DNA of 64,000 nucleotides from Pseudomonas sp. QS1027 (GCF_002814235.1 NZ_PHSU01000043.1:1-64000), one strand, 5' to 3'. Positions 51,848 through 61,289 are shown, counted from the stretch's first letter. Numbers and translations: made by a program. The notes: generated by a model from the sequence alone, not told the origin.

Positions 51848-52534
51848 TCAGGCCTGGCCATAATCGCGGGCGCCAAACAGCGCGGTACCGATCCGCACCC
51901 AGGTGGCGCCTTGGGCAATGGCCGACTCGAGATCGTGGCTCATGCCCATGGAAAGTGTGTCGAGCGGCAGGTTGAGGCTGTCTTGCAAAGTCCGCACGGT
52001 GGCGAACGCGGCGTCTTGTTCGGCACGCTCTTCGGTCGGTTCGGGGATCGCCATCAGCCCGCGCAGCTTCAGGTTCGGCAGCGCGCTGATGGCCGCGGTC
52101 AGGGCCGGCAGGTCGGCCGGGGTGCAGCCGGACTTGCTGGCCTCGCCGCTGACATTGACCTGGATGCAGATATTCAACGGCGCCAGGTCAGCCGGGCGCT
52201 GTTCGGACAGGCGTTGTGCGATTTTCAGGCGATCCACGGAGTGCACCCAATCGAAATGCTCGGCGATGGCGCGAGTCTTGTTCGATTGAATGGGGCCGAT
52301 GAAGTGCCAGCACAAGGGCAGGTCGGTCAATTCGGCCTGTTTGCCCAGGGCTTCCTGCAGGTAATTCTCGCCGAAGTCCCGCAGGCCCGCGGCATGGGCT
52401 TCGCGCACGGCGGCGGCGGGCTTGGTCTTGCTCACGGCGAGCAGGCCGATGCTGGCGCTGTCGCGGCCGGCGGCCTGTGCAGCGGCAGCGATGCGGGCTG
52501 CAACGGTGGTGATGTTGTCTGCTATCGTGGTCAT
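51848..52534 (-). CDS. yggS: pyridoxal-phosphate homeostasis protein (YggS)
   Basis: 228 residues, alanine-racemase-like barrel. PLP lysine in LLAVSKTKP, followed by FGENYLQEAL, WHFIGPIQSNKTRAIAEHFD and LSMGMSHDLESAIAQGATWV. Binds PLP and keeps its balance rather than catalysing a reaction. First gene of the reverse unit; 56 bases from divergent pilT. Confidence 0.95.
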   Translation of the reverse strand: MTTIADNITTVAARIAAAAQAAGRDSASIGLLAVSKTKPAAAVREAHAAGLRDFGENYLQEALGKQAELTDLPLCWHFIGPIQSNKTRAIAEHFDWVHSVDRLKIAQRLSEQRPADLAPLNICIQVNVSGEASKSGCTPADLPALTAAISALPNLKLRGLMAIPEPTEERAEQDAAFATVRTLQDSLNLPLDTLSMGMSHDLESAIAQGATWVRIGTALFGARDYGQA

Positions 52535-52590
52535 TCAAATTCGCCAGCAGGTCAAAAGTCTGCGGCATTCTACCTGTATTGGGGAGCCTC

Positions 52591-53625
52591 ATGGATATCA
52601 CCGAGCTGCTGGCCTTTAGCGCCAAACAGGGCGCGTCGGACTTGCACCTCTCGGCGGGCCTGCCGCCGATGATCCGGGTTGACGGCGATGTACGGCGGAT
52701 CAACCTGCCGGCGCTGGACCACAAGCAGGTCCACGACCTGATCTACGACATCATGAACGACCGCCAGCGCAAGGACTACGAGGAGTTCCTGGAGACCGAC
52801 TTCTCCTTCGAAGTGCCGGGCGTGGCGCGCTTCCGGGTCAACGCCTTCAACCACAACCGCGGTTCGGGCGCGGTATTCCGGACCATTCCCTCGAAAGTCC
52901 TGACCATGAGCGACCTGGGCATGGGCGAGGTGTTCCGCAAGATCACCGAGGTGCCGCGCGGGCTGGTGCTGGTGACCGGGCCGACCGGTTCGGGCAAGTC
53001 GACCACCCTGGCGGCGATGATCGACCACCTGAACAACAACAGGCATCACCATATCCTGACCATCGAGGACCCGATCGAGTTCGTCCACGAATCGAAGAAG
53101 TGCCTGGTCAACCAGCGCGAAGTGCACCGCGACACCCAGAGTTTTTCCGCGGCCCTGCGTTCGGCCCTGCGGGAGGACCCGGACGTGATCCTGGTGGGCG
53201 AGATGCGCGACCTGGAAACCATCCGCCTGGCGCTGACCGCCGCGGAAACCGGTCACCTGGTGTTCGGCACCCTGCACACCACCTCGGCGGCCAAGACCAT
53301 CGACCGGGTGGTCGACGTGTTCCCGGCGCAGGAGAAGTCCATGGTCCGCTCGATGCTCTCCGAATCCCTGCAGGCGGTGATTTCCCAGAGCCTGCTGAAG
53401 AAGGTCGGCGGCGGGCGTATCGCCGCCCACGAGATCATGCTCGGCACCCCGGCGATCCGTAACCTGATCCGCGAGGACAAGGTGGCGCAGATGTATTCCT
53501 CGATCCAGACCGGCGGTTCGCTGGGCATGCAGACCCTGGACATGTGCCTCAAGGAGCTGCTGACCAAGGGCCTGATCACCCGGGATAACGCCCGGGAGAA
53601 GGCAAAGATTCCGGATAACTTCTAA
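52591..53625 (+). CDS. pilT: type IV pilus retraction ATPase PilT
   Basis: 344 residues. Walker A GPTGSGKST (130-138, K136), Asp box, Walker B-like VILVGEMRDLETI and the His box TGHLVFGTLHTTSA; C-terminal AIRNLIREDKVAQMYSSIQ is the retraction-specific AIRNLIRE motif. Drives pilus retraction for twitching. Followed by pilU after 64 bases. Confidence 0.98.
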   Translation: MDITELLAFSAKQGASDLHLSAGLPPMIRVDGDVRRINLPALDHKQVHDLIYDIMNDRQRKDYEEFLETDFSFEVPGVARFRVNAFNHNRGSGAVFRTIPSKVLTMSDLGMGEVFRKITEVPRGLVLVTGPTGSGKSTTLAAMIDHLNNNRHHHILTIEDPIEFVHESKKCLVNQREVHRDTQSFSAALRSALREDPDVILVGEMRDLETIRLALTAAETGHLVFGTLHTTSAAKTIDRVVDVFPAQEKSMVRSMLSESLQAVISQSLLKKVGGGRIAAHEIMLGTPAIRNLIREDKVAQMYSSIQTGGSLGMQTLDMCLKELLTKGLITRDNAREKAKIPDNF

Positions 53626-53689
53626 CACGGACCCCAGGGGCTTCTACGCTGTCACACAGGTATCTGCCTGATGTGACGCGGGGACGCTC

Positions 53690-54796
53690 ATGGAGTTCGA
53701 GAAACTGCTGCGCCTGATGGTCGAAAAAGGCGCTTCCGACCTGTTTATCACCCCGGGCCTGCCGCCGTCGCTCAAGGTCAACGGCCAGATCCTGCCGGTG
53801 ACCCGTGTCCCGCTGACCCAGGAACAGGCCCAGGACGCGGTGTTCGGCCTGATGACCGAGCGCCAGAAGCTCGACTTCACCCACCTGCACGAATGCAATT
53901 TCGCCATCCATCCCAAGGGCGTGGGGCGCTTTCGCGTCAGCGCGTTTTACCAGCGCAGCCAACCGGGCATGGTGTTGCGGCGCATCGAGACGCGGATTCC
54001 CGAACTGGCCACGCTGAAGCTGCCGCCGATCATCGAGCAACTGGCGCTGCTCAAGCGCGGGCTGGTGATACTGGTCGGGGCGACCGGTGCCGGCAAGTCG
54101 ACCTCCCTGGCGGCGATGATCGGCCACCGCAACCAGCAGGGCAGCGGCCATATCGTCACGGTCGAGGACCCCATCGAGTTCGTTCATGAGCACCAGAACT
54201 GCATCATTACCCAGCGCGAAGTGGGGATCGACACCGATTCCTACGAGGTGGCGCTGAAAAACACCCTGCGCCAGGCTCCCGACCTGATCATGATCGGCGA
54301 AGTACGCACCCGGGAGACCATGGGCCACGCCCTGGCGTTCGCGGAAACCGGGCACCTGTGCCTGGCGACCCTGCATGCGCCGAATGCCGACCAGGCGCTG
54401 GAGCGGATCATCAACTTCTTTCCCGTGGACCGGCATCCGCAGATCTGGATGGACTTGTCACTCAACCTGCGGGCGATTGTCGCCCAGCAGTTGATTCCGA
54501 CCCGGGATGGCCAGGGGCGGCGGGCGGTGGTGGAAGTGCTGCTGAATACACCGCTGATGGCCGACCTGATTCGCAAGGGCGAGATCAAGGATCTGAAGGG
54601 GTTGATGAAGCGCTCGACCGAGCAGGGGATGCAGACGCTGGACCAGGCGTTGTATGCGTTGCATCAGGAGGGTGTGATCAGCTACCGCGATGCGCTGGCG
54701 CATGCGGACTCCGCCAATGACTTGCGGCTGATGATCAAGTTGGAGAAAGGGGCGGGTGGCAAAGGGCCGGATGACTTGAGCCTGGGGCCGGCCTAG
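53690..54796 (+). CDS. pilU: type IV pilus retraction ATPase PilU
   Basis: 368 residues. PilT paralogue with Walker A GATGAGKSTSLA, DLIMIGEVRTRET and TGHLCLATLHAPNADQ. Works with PilT to increase retraction force. ATG 53690 has GGGGACG upstream. Convergent with the NlpC/P60 gene across a REPIN. Confidence 0.97.
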   Translation: MEFEKLLRLMVEKGASDLFITPGLPPSLKVNGQILPVTRVPLTQEQAQDAVFGLMTERQKLDFTHLHECNFAIHPKGVGRFRVSAFYQRSQPGMVLRRIETRIPELATLKLPPIIEQLALLKRGLVILVGATGAGKSTSLAAMIGHRNQQGSGHIVTVEDPIEFVHEHQNCIITQREVGIDTDSYEVALKNTLRQAPDLIMIGEVRTRETMGHALAFAETGHLCLATLHAPNADQALERIINFFPVDRHPQIWMDLSLNLRAIVAQQLIPTRDGQGRRAVVEVLLNTPLMADLIRKGEIKDLKGLMKRSTEQGMQTLDQALYALHQEGVISYRDALAHADSANDLRLMIKLEKGAGGKGPDDLSLGPA

Positions 54797-54821
54797 GCGC
54801 CTTGTGGTGGCTGTTCTGACG

Positions 54822-54931
54822 CCTTCGCGGCGGTGCGGCGACCCGACAAGCCCTGCTCCTACAGTACGTCGTCGTTCACCGATTTTGTAAACGACGCAAC
54901 ACTGTAGGAGCAGGGCTTGCCCGCGAAGAGG
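54822..54931. repeat. REPIN between pilU and the NlpC/P60 gene
   Basis: The left arm GCCTTCGCGG...ACAAGCCCTGCTCCTACAG carries an extra GC-rich segment (54831-54846); the right arm ACTGTAGGAGCAGGGCTTGC runs to CCCGCGAAG. Convergent junction. The same extra segment, inverted, occurs in the element at 56344-56457, so the two are related copies. Confidence 0.85.
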
Positions 54932-54975
54932 CCCTCAAGTGCGCCAAAAACTTCACAGGCGCACTACGAAACCAA

Positions 54976-55629
54976 TCAGCGCTGCACAACCCGCATATGA
55001 TTCTGCTCTTTCGGGATCACTCGCTTGGCAATCACGTAATGGCTGTCCCAGTACGGCTTCTTCAGCGTGTCGATGGTCACCGACTTGCCGCGACGCGGCG
55101 CATGGATAAACCGGTCGTTGCCCAGGTAGATGGCCACGTGGTTGACCTTGCGGCTCTTGAGGGTGAAGAACAGCAGGTCGCCCGGCTTGAGGTCCTTGCG
55201 CGCGACTTTCTGCCCGTGGCCGGCGGCCATGGCATTGGACGTGCGCGGCAGATCACTGGCTGCTACGCCGTTGAAGGCATACTTGACCAGGCCGCTGCAG
55301 TCGAAGCCCTTGCTCGGGCTACTGCCGCCCCAGCGATACGGGGTCCCCAGCACATTCACCGCACGGCTGAGCACAGCGCTGCTCTGCTTGGCGTTCGGTG
55401 CTGCCGGATTGATAGCCACCACGCTATCATGACGGGCTTTGCCATGGCTGCTGTGCTTGCCAGGGCGTTTGACCACCGGGGCGGTCAGATCGGTAGCATG
55501 GGCAACGGTAGCCGGTGATTTGGCAGTGTGACCGTTGACGGAAGGAAGACGTTGCTCACGGTTGGTGGCGTGGGCGGCCAGTGGCATTAATAGGCAAATG
55601 GTTAGCCATGTCTTGAAAAATGGTCGCAT
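54976..55629 (-). CDS. NlpC/P60 family cell-wall peptidase
   Basis: 217 residues, signal peptide about 1-21 (cut after AAHA), a basic Ala/Pro/Thr linker, then the NlpC/P60 domain (about 85-200): GTPYRWGGSSPSKGFDCSGL with catalytic Cys, VNHVAIYLGNDRFIHAPRRG with two His. Periplasmic D,L-endopeptidase on peptidoglycan stems. Single gene; TM2 gene divergent. Confidence 0.93.
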   Translation of the reverse strand: MRPFFKTWLTICLLMPLAAHATNREQRLPSVNGHTAKSPATVAHATDLTAPVVKRPGKHSSHGKARHDSVVAINPAAPNAKQSSAVLSRAVNVLGTPYRWGGSSPSKGFDCSGLVKYAFNGVAASDLPRTSNAMAAGHGQKVARKDLKPGDLLFFTLKSRKVNHVAIYLGNDRFIHAPRRGKSVTIDTLKKPYWDSHYVIAKRVIPKEQNHMRVVQR

Positions 55630-55880
55630 TAGGCAAGGCTCTAATTGGTAATCGCGCAACTTTATAACAGCTTTTTGGTCACTTCTGGGCCCGTTTGTCG
55701 AATCAATACAGGGGTTTAAAGTGGCCAGCAGCCGCGAAATCCGACCCATGGGTCACGTGAAAGTCAGGCCCCACAAGGCTTTCAGCGATTTTTGGTAAGG
55801 GTTTGTTACATGTTTTGAGACAGTAAAAAAGTCACACGGTTTTACGAAATATTTATCTATCGAGCTCGGAGAAGGTGTTG

Positions 55881-56300
55881 ATGAACAGCTATCGGCAGGA
55901 CGGCGCACCGGCGAATACCCACAACGTTTTACTCGGGTATTTGCTGTGGATTTTTGGTTTTACCGGTTCTCACCGCTTCTATTACGGCAAGCCGGTTACC
56001 GGGACGATCTGGTTTTTTACCTTCGGGTTGCTGGGGATCGGTTGGTTGATCGACCTGTTCCTGATTCCGGGCATGGATCGCGATGCGGATCTGCGTTTTA
56101 CCGCCGGGCCGCTGGATTACAACGTTGCCTGGTTGCTGCTGACGTTCCTGGGCTTGTTCGGTATTCACCGGATGTACCAGGGCAAATGGCTGACCGGGCT
56201 GCTGTATCTGCTGACGGGCGGCTTGTTGGGTTTTGGCGTGCTGTATGACTTCTGGACGCTGAATGACCAGGTGTCGCTGAGGAACAGCGGGCGGGGTTGA
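55881..56300 (+). CDS. TM2-domain membrane protein, duplicated
   Basis: 139 residues. Two consecutive TM2 units: WIFGFTGSHRFYYGKPVTG with following helix (about 17-65) and FLGLFGIHRMYQGKWLTG with following helix (about 80-128), each with the G-x-H-R-x-Y-x-G-K core. ATG 55881 has GGAGAAGG at 55868-55875. Inner membrane, function unknown. Confidence 0.9.
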   Translation: MNSYRQDGAPANTHNVLLGYLLWIFGFTGSHRFYYGKPVTGTIWFFTFGLLGIGWLIDLFLIPGMDRDADLRFTAGPLDYNVAWLLLTFLGLFGIHRMYQGKWLTGLLYLLTGGLLGFGVLYDFWTLNDQVSLRNSGRG

Positions 56301-56343
56301 GGTCGAATCGCTTTTGTCTGGCGTGCTGTTGGTGACCTCAGGG

Positions 56344-56457
56344 GCCTCTTCGCGGGCAAGCCCTGCTCCTACAAAGTTAGGCTGCACACAAAATATGTGT
56401 TCGACGCAGAACTGTAGGAGCAGGGCTTGTCGGATCGCCGCACCGCCGCGAAGCAGG
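56344..56457. repeat. REPIN between the TM2 gene and pyrC'
   Basis: GCCTCTTCGCGGGCAAGCCC with GCTCCTACA faces CTGTAGGAGCAGGGCTTGTC continuing to CCGCCGCGAAG at 56451. Convergent junction, same family as 54822-54931. Confidence 0.83.
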
Positions 56458-56467
56458 CGACACGGTC

Positions 56468-57739
56468 TCACGCCTGGTAGGTGATCCGCCCATCCATCAA
56501 CGTATAACGCACGCTCCCCGGCAACGCATGCCCGAAGAACGGGCAGTTCTCGCCCCTGGACAACCAGTGCTCACCGGCCACGGTCGAAGTACTCGGATCG
56601 AACAGCACCAGATCCGCCGCCGCTCCCATCGCCAGCTTGCCCGCCGGCAGGCGCAAGGCCTGCGCAGGACCGGCGCTCAGGCGCGCCAGCAGGGTCGGCA
56701 GGTCCAGCAAGCCATCTTCCACCAGGGTCAACGCCAGCGGCAGCAACAGCTCGACGCTGCTGATACCCGGCTCGGTTTCGCCGAACGGCGCCAGCTTGGC
56801 ATCGCGCTCATGGGGCTGGTGATGGCTGGAGATGGCGCTTACCACCCCGGATTTCACCGCCGCGCGCAAGCCGTCGCGGTCGGCGCGGGTGCGTAGCGGC
56901 GGTTGTACGTGATAAAGGCTGGAGAAGTCGATCAGCGCTTCATCGGTCAGGATCAGCTGGTACAAGGCCACATCGGCCGTCACCGGCAAACCACGGGCCT
57001 GGGCCTGGGCGATCAGGGCTACGCCACGGGCGCTGGTCAGCTGGCTGAAGTGCGCACGCACGCCGCTCTGCTCCACCAGCAGCAGGTCCCTGGCCAGGGC
57101 CACGGTCTCGGCGGTTTCCGGGATCCCCGACAAGCCGAGGAAGCTGGCGGTCGGGCCTTCATGGGCCAGGCCGCCATGGGCCAGGTCATGGTCCTGGGAG
57201 TGGAAAATCACCGTCAGGTCGAAAGTCGCCGCGTACTCCAGCGCCCGGCACAGGGTGCGGGTGTTGCGGAAGCTCTCCAGGCCGTTGCCGAACGCCACGC
57301 AGCCGGCATCGCGCAAGGCCACCAGTTCTGCCAGTTGTTCGCCTTCCAGGCCCTTGCTCAGGGCGCCGATAGGAAACACCTTGGTGTTGCCGGCTTCGCG
57401 GGCACGGTCGAGGATCAGTTCGGCCACTGCCGAGGTGTCCAGCACCGGTTTGGTCTTGGGCGGGCAGCACAGGCTGGTGACGCCGCCGGCCGCCGCCGCG
57501 CGGGTTTCGCTGGCGATATTGCCCTTGCGGCTGTAGCCCGGCTCGCGCAGGGAGACGTTCAGGTCCACCAGCCCGGGAGCGGCCACCAGGCCTTTGGCAT
57601 CGATCACGTCAACGGCGGCAAAACCCGTCGGGGCGGCGCCGATGGCAATCAGTTTGCCGGCTTCCAGGTGCAGGTCGGTCACTTGATCCAGGCCGCTGCT
57701 CGGGTCGATGACGCGGGCGCCGAGTATGCTGAGTTTCAC
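56468..57739 (-). CDS. pyrC': inactive dihydroorotase homologue PyrC' (ATCase partner)
   Basis: 423 residues, dihydroorotase fold. The metal motif D-x-H-x-H-L-R-E is changed to DLNVSLREPG, so both zinc His are lost, and the later DHAPH block reads SHHQPHERDAK. In Pseudomonas this subunit is known to be catalytically dead but required to assemble the dodecameric aspartate transcarbamoylase with PyrB. Overlaps pyrB by 4 bp. Confidence 0.94.
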   Translation of the reverse strand: MKLSILGARVIDPSSGLDQVTDLHLEAGKLIAIGAAPTGFAAVDVIDAKGLVAAPGLVDLNVSLREPGYSRKGNIASETRAAAAGGVTSLCCPPKTKPVLDTSAVAELILDRAREAGNTKVFPIGALSKGLEGEQLAELVALRDAGCVAFGNGLESFRNTRTLCRALEYAATFDLTVIFHSQDHDLAHGGLAHEGPTASFLGLSGIPETAETVALARDLLLVEQSGVRAHFSQLTSARGVALIAQAQARGLPVTADVALYQLILTDEALIDFSSLYHVQPPLRTRADRDGLRAAVKSGVVSAISSHHQPHERDAKLAPFGETEPGISSVELLLPLALTLVEDGLLDLPTLLARLSAGPAQALRLPAGKLAMGAAADLVLFDPSTSTVAGEHWLSRGENCPFFGHALPGSVRYTLMDGRITYQA

Positions 57740-58740
57740 TGGGCCTTCTCCTGGTCGAATTGGCGCTGGGCAGTCTGCCCGCTCATGGCCATGGACAGCA
57801 CGGCCATGCGTATGGCGATGCCGTAGGTGACTTGGTTGAGGATCACCGAATGCGGGCCGTCGGCCACCGCCGATTCGATCTCCACGCCACGGTTGATCGG
57901 GCCCGGGTGCATGACGATGCAGTCCGGCTTGGCGCCGGCCAGGCGCGCGGTGGTCAGGCCGAACAGGCGGTAGAACTCGCCTTCGCTGGGCAACAGGCCG
58001 CCGGTCATGCGTTCACGCTGCAGGCGCAGCATGATCACCACGTCGACATCCTTCAGGCCTTCGGCCAGGTCGGTGTAGACCTTCACCCCGTATTGCTCGA
58101 TGCCGATCGGCAGCAAGGTCTTCGGCGCGATCACGCGGATATCCGGGCAACCCAGGGTCTTGAGCGCCAGCATGTTCGAACGGGCCACCCGCGAGTGCAG
58201 GATGTCGCCGACGATGGCCACCGAGAGGTTTTCGAAGCTGCCCTTGTGCCGGCGGATGGTCAGCATGTCGAGCATGCCCTGGGTCGGGTGGGCATGGCGG
58301 CCGTCGCCGCCGTTGATGACCGCCACCTGGGGGCAGACGTGCTCGGCGATGAAATGCGCGGCACCGGACTCGCCGTGACGCACGACGAACATGTCGGCGG
58401 CCATGGCTTCAAGGTTGCGCAGGGTGTCGAGCAGGGTTTCGCCCTTGCTCGCCGAGGAGGTGGACACGTTCAGGGTGATCACGTCCGCCGACAGCCGCTG
58501 GGCGGCCATTTCAAAGGTGGTGCGGGTGCGGGTGGAGTTCTCGAAGAACACGTTGCACACGGTCTTGCCGCGCAGCAGCGGGACTTTTTTCACCGCCCGG
58601 GCACCGACTTCGAGGAAGGAGTCGGCGGTGTCGAGGATTTCGGTCAACAGCTCGCGGCGCAGGCCGTCGAGCGACAGGAAGTGGCGCAGCTGGCCCTGAT
58701 CATTGAGCTGCAGCGGGCGCTTGGCGTCTAGAGGCGTCAT
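57736..58740 (-). CDS. pyrB: aspartate carbamoyltransferase catalytic chain
   Basis: 334 residues. Carbamoyl-phosphate loop FFENSTRTRTTFEMAAQRL, ASKGETLLDTLRNLEAM, VINGGDGRHAHPTQGMLD and the C-terminal MHPGPINRGVEIES. Commits carbamoyl phosphate and aspartate to pyrimidine synthesis. I use ATG 58740 (MTPLDAKRPLQLND). The N-terminal extension typical of Pseudomonas ATCase binds nucleotide effectors. Confidence 0.97.
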   Translation of the reverse strand: MTPLDAKRPLQLNDQGQLRHFLSLDGLRRELLTEILDTADSFLEVGARAVKKVPLLRGKTVCNVFFENSTRTRTTFEMAAQRLSADVITLNVSTSSASKGETLLDTLRNLEAMAADMFVVRHGESGAAHFIAEHVCPQVAVINGGDGRHAHPTQGMLDMLTIRRHKGSFENLSVAIVGDILHSRVARSNMLALKTLGCPDIRVIAPKTLLPIGIEQYGVKVYTDLAEGLKDVDVVIMLRLQRERMTGGLLPSEGEFYRLFGLTTARLAGAKPDCIVMHPGPINRGVEIESAVADGPHSVILNQVTYGIAIRMAVLSMAMSGQTAQRQFDQEKAQ

Positions 58741-58753
58741 CGCAAAGGACTCT

Positions 58754-59260
58754 TTAAAGGGCGAGGTCTTGAAGTTCAAGGTGGAGCGGCGCGGGGCCGG
58801 ACAATTTTACCCGTTCCGTGGGAGCCAGCGACAGTGTTGCACCGACCACATCGGGGCGGATCGGCAATTCGGCGGCATCGAGGTCCAGCAGGCTGACCAG
58901 CGTCACGCTGGCCGGGCGGCCGTAGTCGAAGAGTTCGTTGAGGGCGGCGCGGATGGTCCGGCCGCTCATCAGCACGTCGTCGATCAGCACCAGGTGCTGG
59001 CCTTCGATCTCGAACGGCAGTTCGGACGGGCGCACCTGCGGGTGCAGGCCGTTCTGGCTGAAGTCGTCGCGGTAGAAGGACACATCCAGGGTGCCCAGGG
59101 GCGATGCACTGCCGAGGGCCTTGAGCAGCGCCTGGGCCACCCACACGCCGCCGGTACGGATGCCGATGAAGCGCGGCTCGACAATGGCACGCTTGCTCAG
59201 ATGGGCGTTGAGATCGACGGCCATCTGGCTGATCAGGTCGGCGGGATTGGGCAGGCTCAT
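58754..59260 (-). CDS. pyrR: pyrimidine operon regulator / uracil phosphoribosyltransferase
   Basis: 168 residues. PRPP-binding loop VLIDDVLMSGRTIRAALNEL and GIRTGGVWVAQALL. In Pseudomonas PyrR has UPRT activity and influences pyr gene expression. 13 bases upstream of pyrB on the same strand; part of ruvX-pyrR-pyrB-pyrC'. Confidence 0.95.
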   Translation of the reverse strand: MSLPNPADLISQMAVDLNAHLSKRAIVEPRFIGIRTGGVWVAQALLKALGSASPLGTLDVSFYRDDFSQNGLHPQVRPSELPFEIEGQHLVLIDDVLMSGRTIRAALNELFDYGRPASVTLVSLLDLDAAELPIRPDVVGATLSLAPTERVKLSGPAPLHLELQDLAL

Positions 59261-59327
59261 GGTTGCTCCTTCAAGGGCCCTTGCGGGGAATCAAGGCGAG
59301 GGTGAGAGGTTCGGGCAGCGCCGGTGT

Positions 59328-59768
59328 TCAGGATTCGGCGGGTGTCGGGTGTTCTTCGATCCAGCTTTGCAGCAGCAGCTTGGCGGCGATGGCGTCCACC
59401 GGGTTGTCGCGATAGGTGCCTTTCTGGCCGCCACGGGCCATGCGTTCACCCTTGGCTTCAAAGGTGGTCAGGCGTTCGTCCTGGGTGAAGAACGGCACGT
59501 TGTAGCGACCGTTGAGCCGGCGGGCGAATTTCTCCGCCCGGGCGCACATGTCACTGGGGGTGCCGTCCATGTTCAGCGGCAGGCCCACCACCACGGCGTC
59601 GGGTTTCCACTCCTTGATCAGGGCTTCGACCTGGTTCCAGTCGGGAATCCCGTTCTGCGCCTTGAGGGTGCACAGCTCGCGGGCCTGGCCGGTGATCATC
59701 TGGCCGACGGCGACGCCGATCTGTTTGGTGCCGTAGTCGAAACCCAGCAGCAGGCGGATAGCGGCCAT
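59328..59768 (-). CDS. ruvX: Holliday-junction resolvase-like YqgF/RuvX
   Basis: 146 residues, RNase H-like. LLGFDYGTKQIGVAVGQ carries the first Asp, VVGLPLNMDGTPSDM the middle motif, FFTQDERLTTFEA the third. Implicated in 16S rRNA 5' maturation. Its ATG overlaps the yqgE stop by one base. Confidence 0.94.
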   Translation of the reverse strand: MAAIRLLLGFDYGTKQIGVAVGQMITGQARELCTLKAQNGIPDWNQVEALIKEWKPDAVVVGLPLNMDGTPSDMCARAEKFARRLNGRYNVPFFTQDERLTTFEAKGERMARGGQKGTYRDNPVDAIAAKLLLQSWIEEHPTPAES

Positions 59769-60337
59769 CAGGCGTGGCCCGCCTGGCTGGTGAGCAGGCT
59801 GAGGTTGATCCCCAGGTGCGCGGCGGCGGCGGCCAGACGGGCGTCGCTGTCGGTCTCGAAGAGGATGTCCGCGGAGAACGGGCAGGTCAGCCAGGCGTTG
59901 TCGGCCAGCTCCGCTTCCAGTTGCCCGGCTTCCCAGCCGGCATAACCCAGGGCGATCAGGCTGCGCGGCGGGCCTTCACCGTCGGCGATGGCGAACAGCA
60001 CGTCCTGGGACGTGGACAGCGCCAGGCCTTCCAGTTCGACGGTGGCCTGGTAGGTCTGGCCGATGGGGTGCAGGACAAAACCGCGGTCGGTCTGCACCGG
60101 ACCGCCGGTATAGATCGGCACATGCTGGCAGAGGGTCGGCGGCTCGATATCCGGGCGCAGTTGCTCGAGGATATCGGCCAGGCTCAGCGCTTGCGGGCGG
60201 TTGATCACCAGCCCCATGGCACCGTTCGCGCTGTGCTCGACGATATAGGTCACCGTCTGCGCGAAATTCGGGTCGGCCATATGCGGCATGGCGATCAGGA
60301 AATGATGCTTGAGGTACGTCGGGGCGAGGTTTTTCAT
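59768..60337 (-). CDS. yqgE: YqgE/AlgH family protein
   Basis: 189 residues from ATG 60337: MKNLAPTYLKHHFLIAMPHM. Family motifs ANGAMGLVINRPQ, YTGGPVQTDRGFVLH and GYAGWEAGQLEAEL. Known as AlgH in Pseudomonas, an alginate-linked gene of unclear function. Coupled to ruvX. Confidence 0.93.
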   Translation of the reverse strand: MKNLAPTYLKHHFLIAMPHMADPNFAQTVTYIVEHSANGAMGLVINRPQALSLADILEQLRPDIEPPTLCQHVPIYTGGPVQTDRGFVLHPIGQTYQATVELEGLALSTSQDVLFAIADGEGPPRSLIALGYAGWEAGQLEAELADNAWLTCPFSADILFETDSDARLAAAAAHLGINLSLLTSQAGHA

Positions 60338-60389
60338 GAGCCCTAGTGTGGCCGTGGGCGAACGACCTGACAAGCCGTGTAGACGCTAT

Positions 60390-61289
60390 TCAATTGCTGG
60401 AAAGCTTGTCGCCCCGGGCAAAACGCCAGGTACGGATGATCTCCAGGCGGTCGATATCCGACAGATCGCCGGTAAAGGGCGCGAACGGTGCCGCCAGGCG
60501 CACGATCCGCTGCGCCGCCTGGTCCAGCAGCGGTTGCCCGGAAGATTCCAGCACCAGCACTTCATACAGCGAGCCGTCGCGGTTGATCGAGACCATCAGC
60601 CGCAAATTGCCGTAGATCTGCTGGCGGCGGGCTTCTTCGGGGTAATTGAGGTTGCCGATGCGCTCGACCTTCTTGCGCCAGTCATCCTTGTACCACGCAC
60701 CCTTGTCGCGCATGGTCGAAGCCGCGCTCAAGCGATGAATCCGCGGGCGCTTGGCATACAACTGTTGTTCCTTGGCCAGTTCCGCTTCAAGGCTGGCGAT
60801 GTCGCTGCTCAACTGCGAGCTGTCGAACGTCGGTGCCTGTTGCTGGGGCGCCGCCTCGGTCTTGACCTGCTCATGCTTGATCACCGCTTTTTTCGGCTTC
60901 GGCGCCACCGTGGCGACCACCGCCTTCGGCGCCGCTTCGGTCACTTCCTGCCTGGCCGGCGGCGGCGGGGTGACCTCATTGATGCTGTTGTCCTGGAACG
61001 GCGCGACCTCGGTGGTCTTGGGAATCGCCTTTTTATCCAGGGTGCCGCTGCCCTGCTGGTTGTCCTGGGCGAGGAAATCAGCCTTTTCCGGCGGTTTCAC
61101 GCTCTTGAAGGTGGACAGGGTGATTTCCAGGGTCTTGCTGATCTGCTTGGGCTCGACAAAGCTGAAGCCCACGCCGAGCAGCAGCGCCAGGTGGATCAGC
61201 GCCGCCAGGAAAAGCGTGAAGCCGAGCCGATCCGCCGGGCGTACGCCGGCGCGGGAAAGTTCGGGAGGCAGATCGGCAGGAAGCGTCAT
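60390..61289 (-). CDS. tonB: energy transducer TonB (TonB3-type)
   Basis: 299 residues. N-terminal anchor GFTLFLAALIHLALLLGVGF, a Lys/Pro-poor linker with KPKKAVIKHEQVKTE, and a C-terminal TonB domain NLNYPEEARRQQIYGNLRLM. Same position as tonB3 (PA0406) of P. aeruginosa, which is linked to twitching motility rather than iron uptake. Between gshB and yqgE on the same strand. Confidence 0.92.
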   Translation of the reverse strand: MTLPADLPPELSRAGVRPADRLGFTLFLAALIHLALLLGVGFSFVEPKQISKTLEITLSTFKSVKPPEKADFLAQDNQQGSGTLDKKAIPKTTEVAPFQDNSINEVTPPPPARQEVTEAAPKAVVATVAPKPKKAVIKHEQVKTEAAPQQQAPTFDSSQLSSDIASLEAELAKEQQLYAKRPRIHRLSAASTMRDKGAWYKDDWRKKVERIGNLNYPEEARRQQIYGNLRLMVSINRDGSLYEVLVLESSGQPLLDQAAQRIVRLAAPFAPFTGDLSDIDRLEIIRTWRFARGDKLSSN

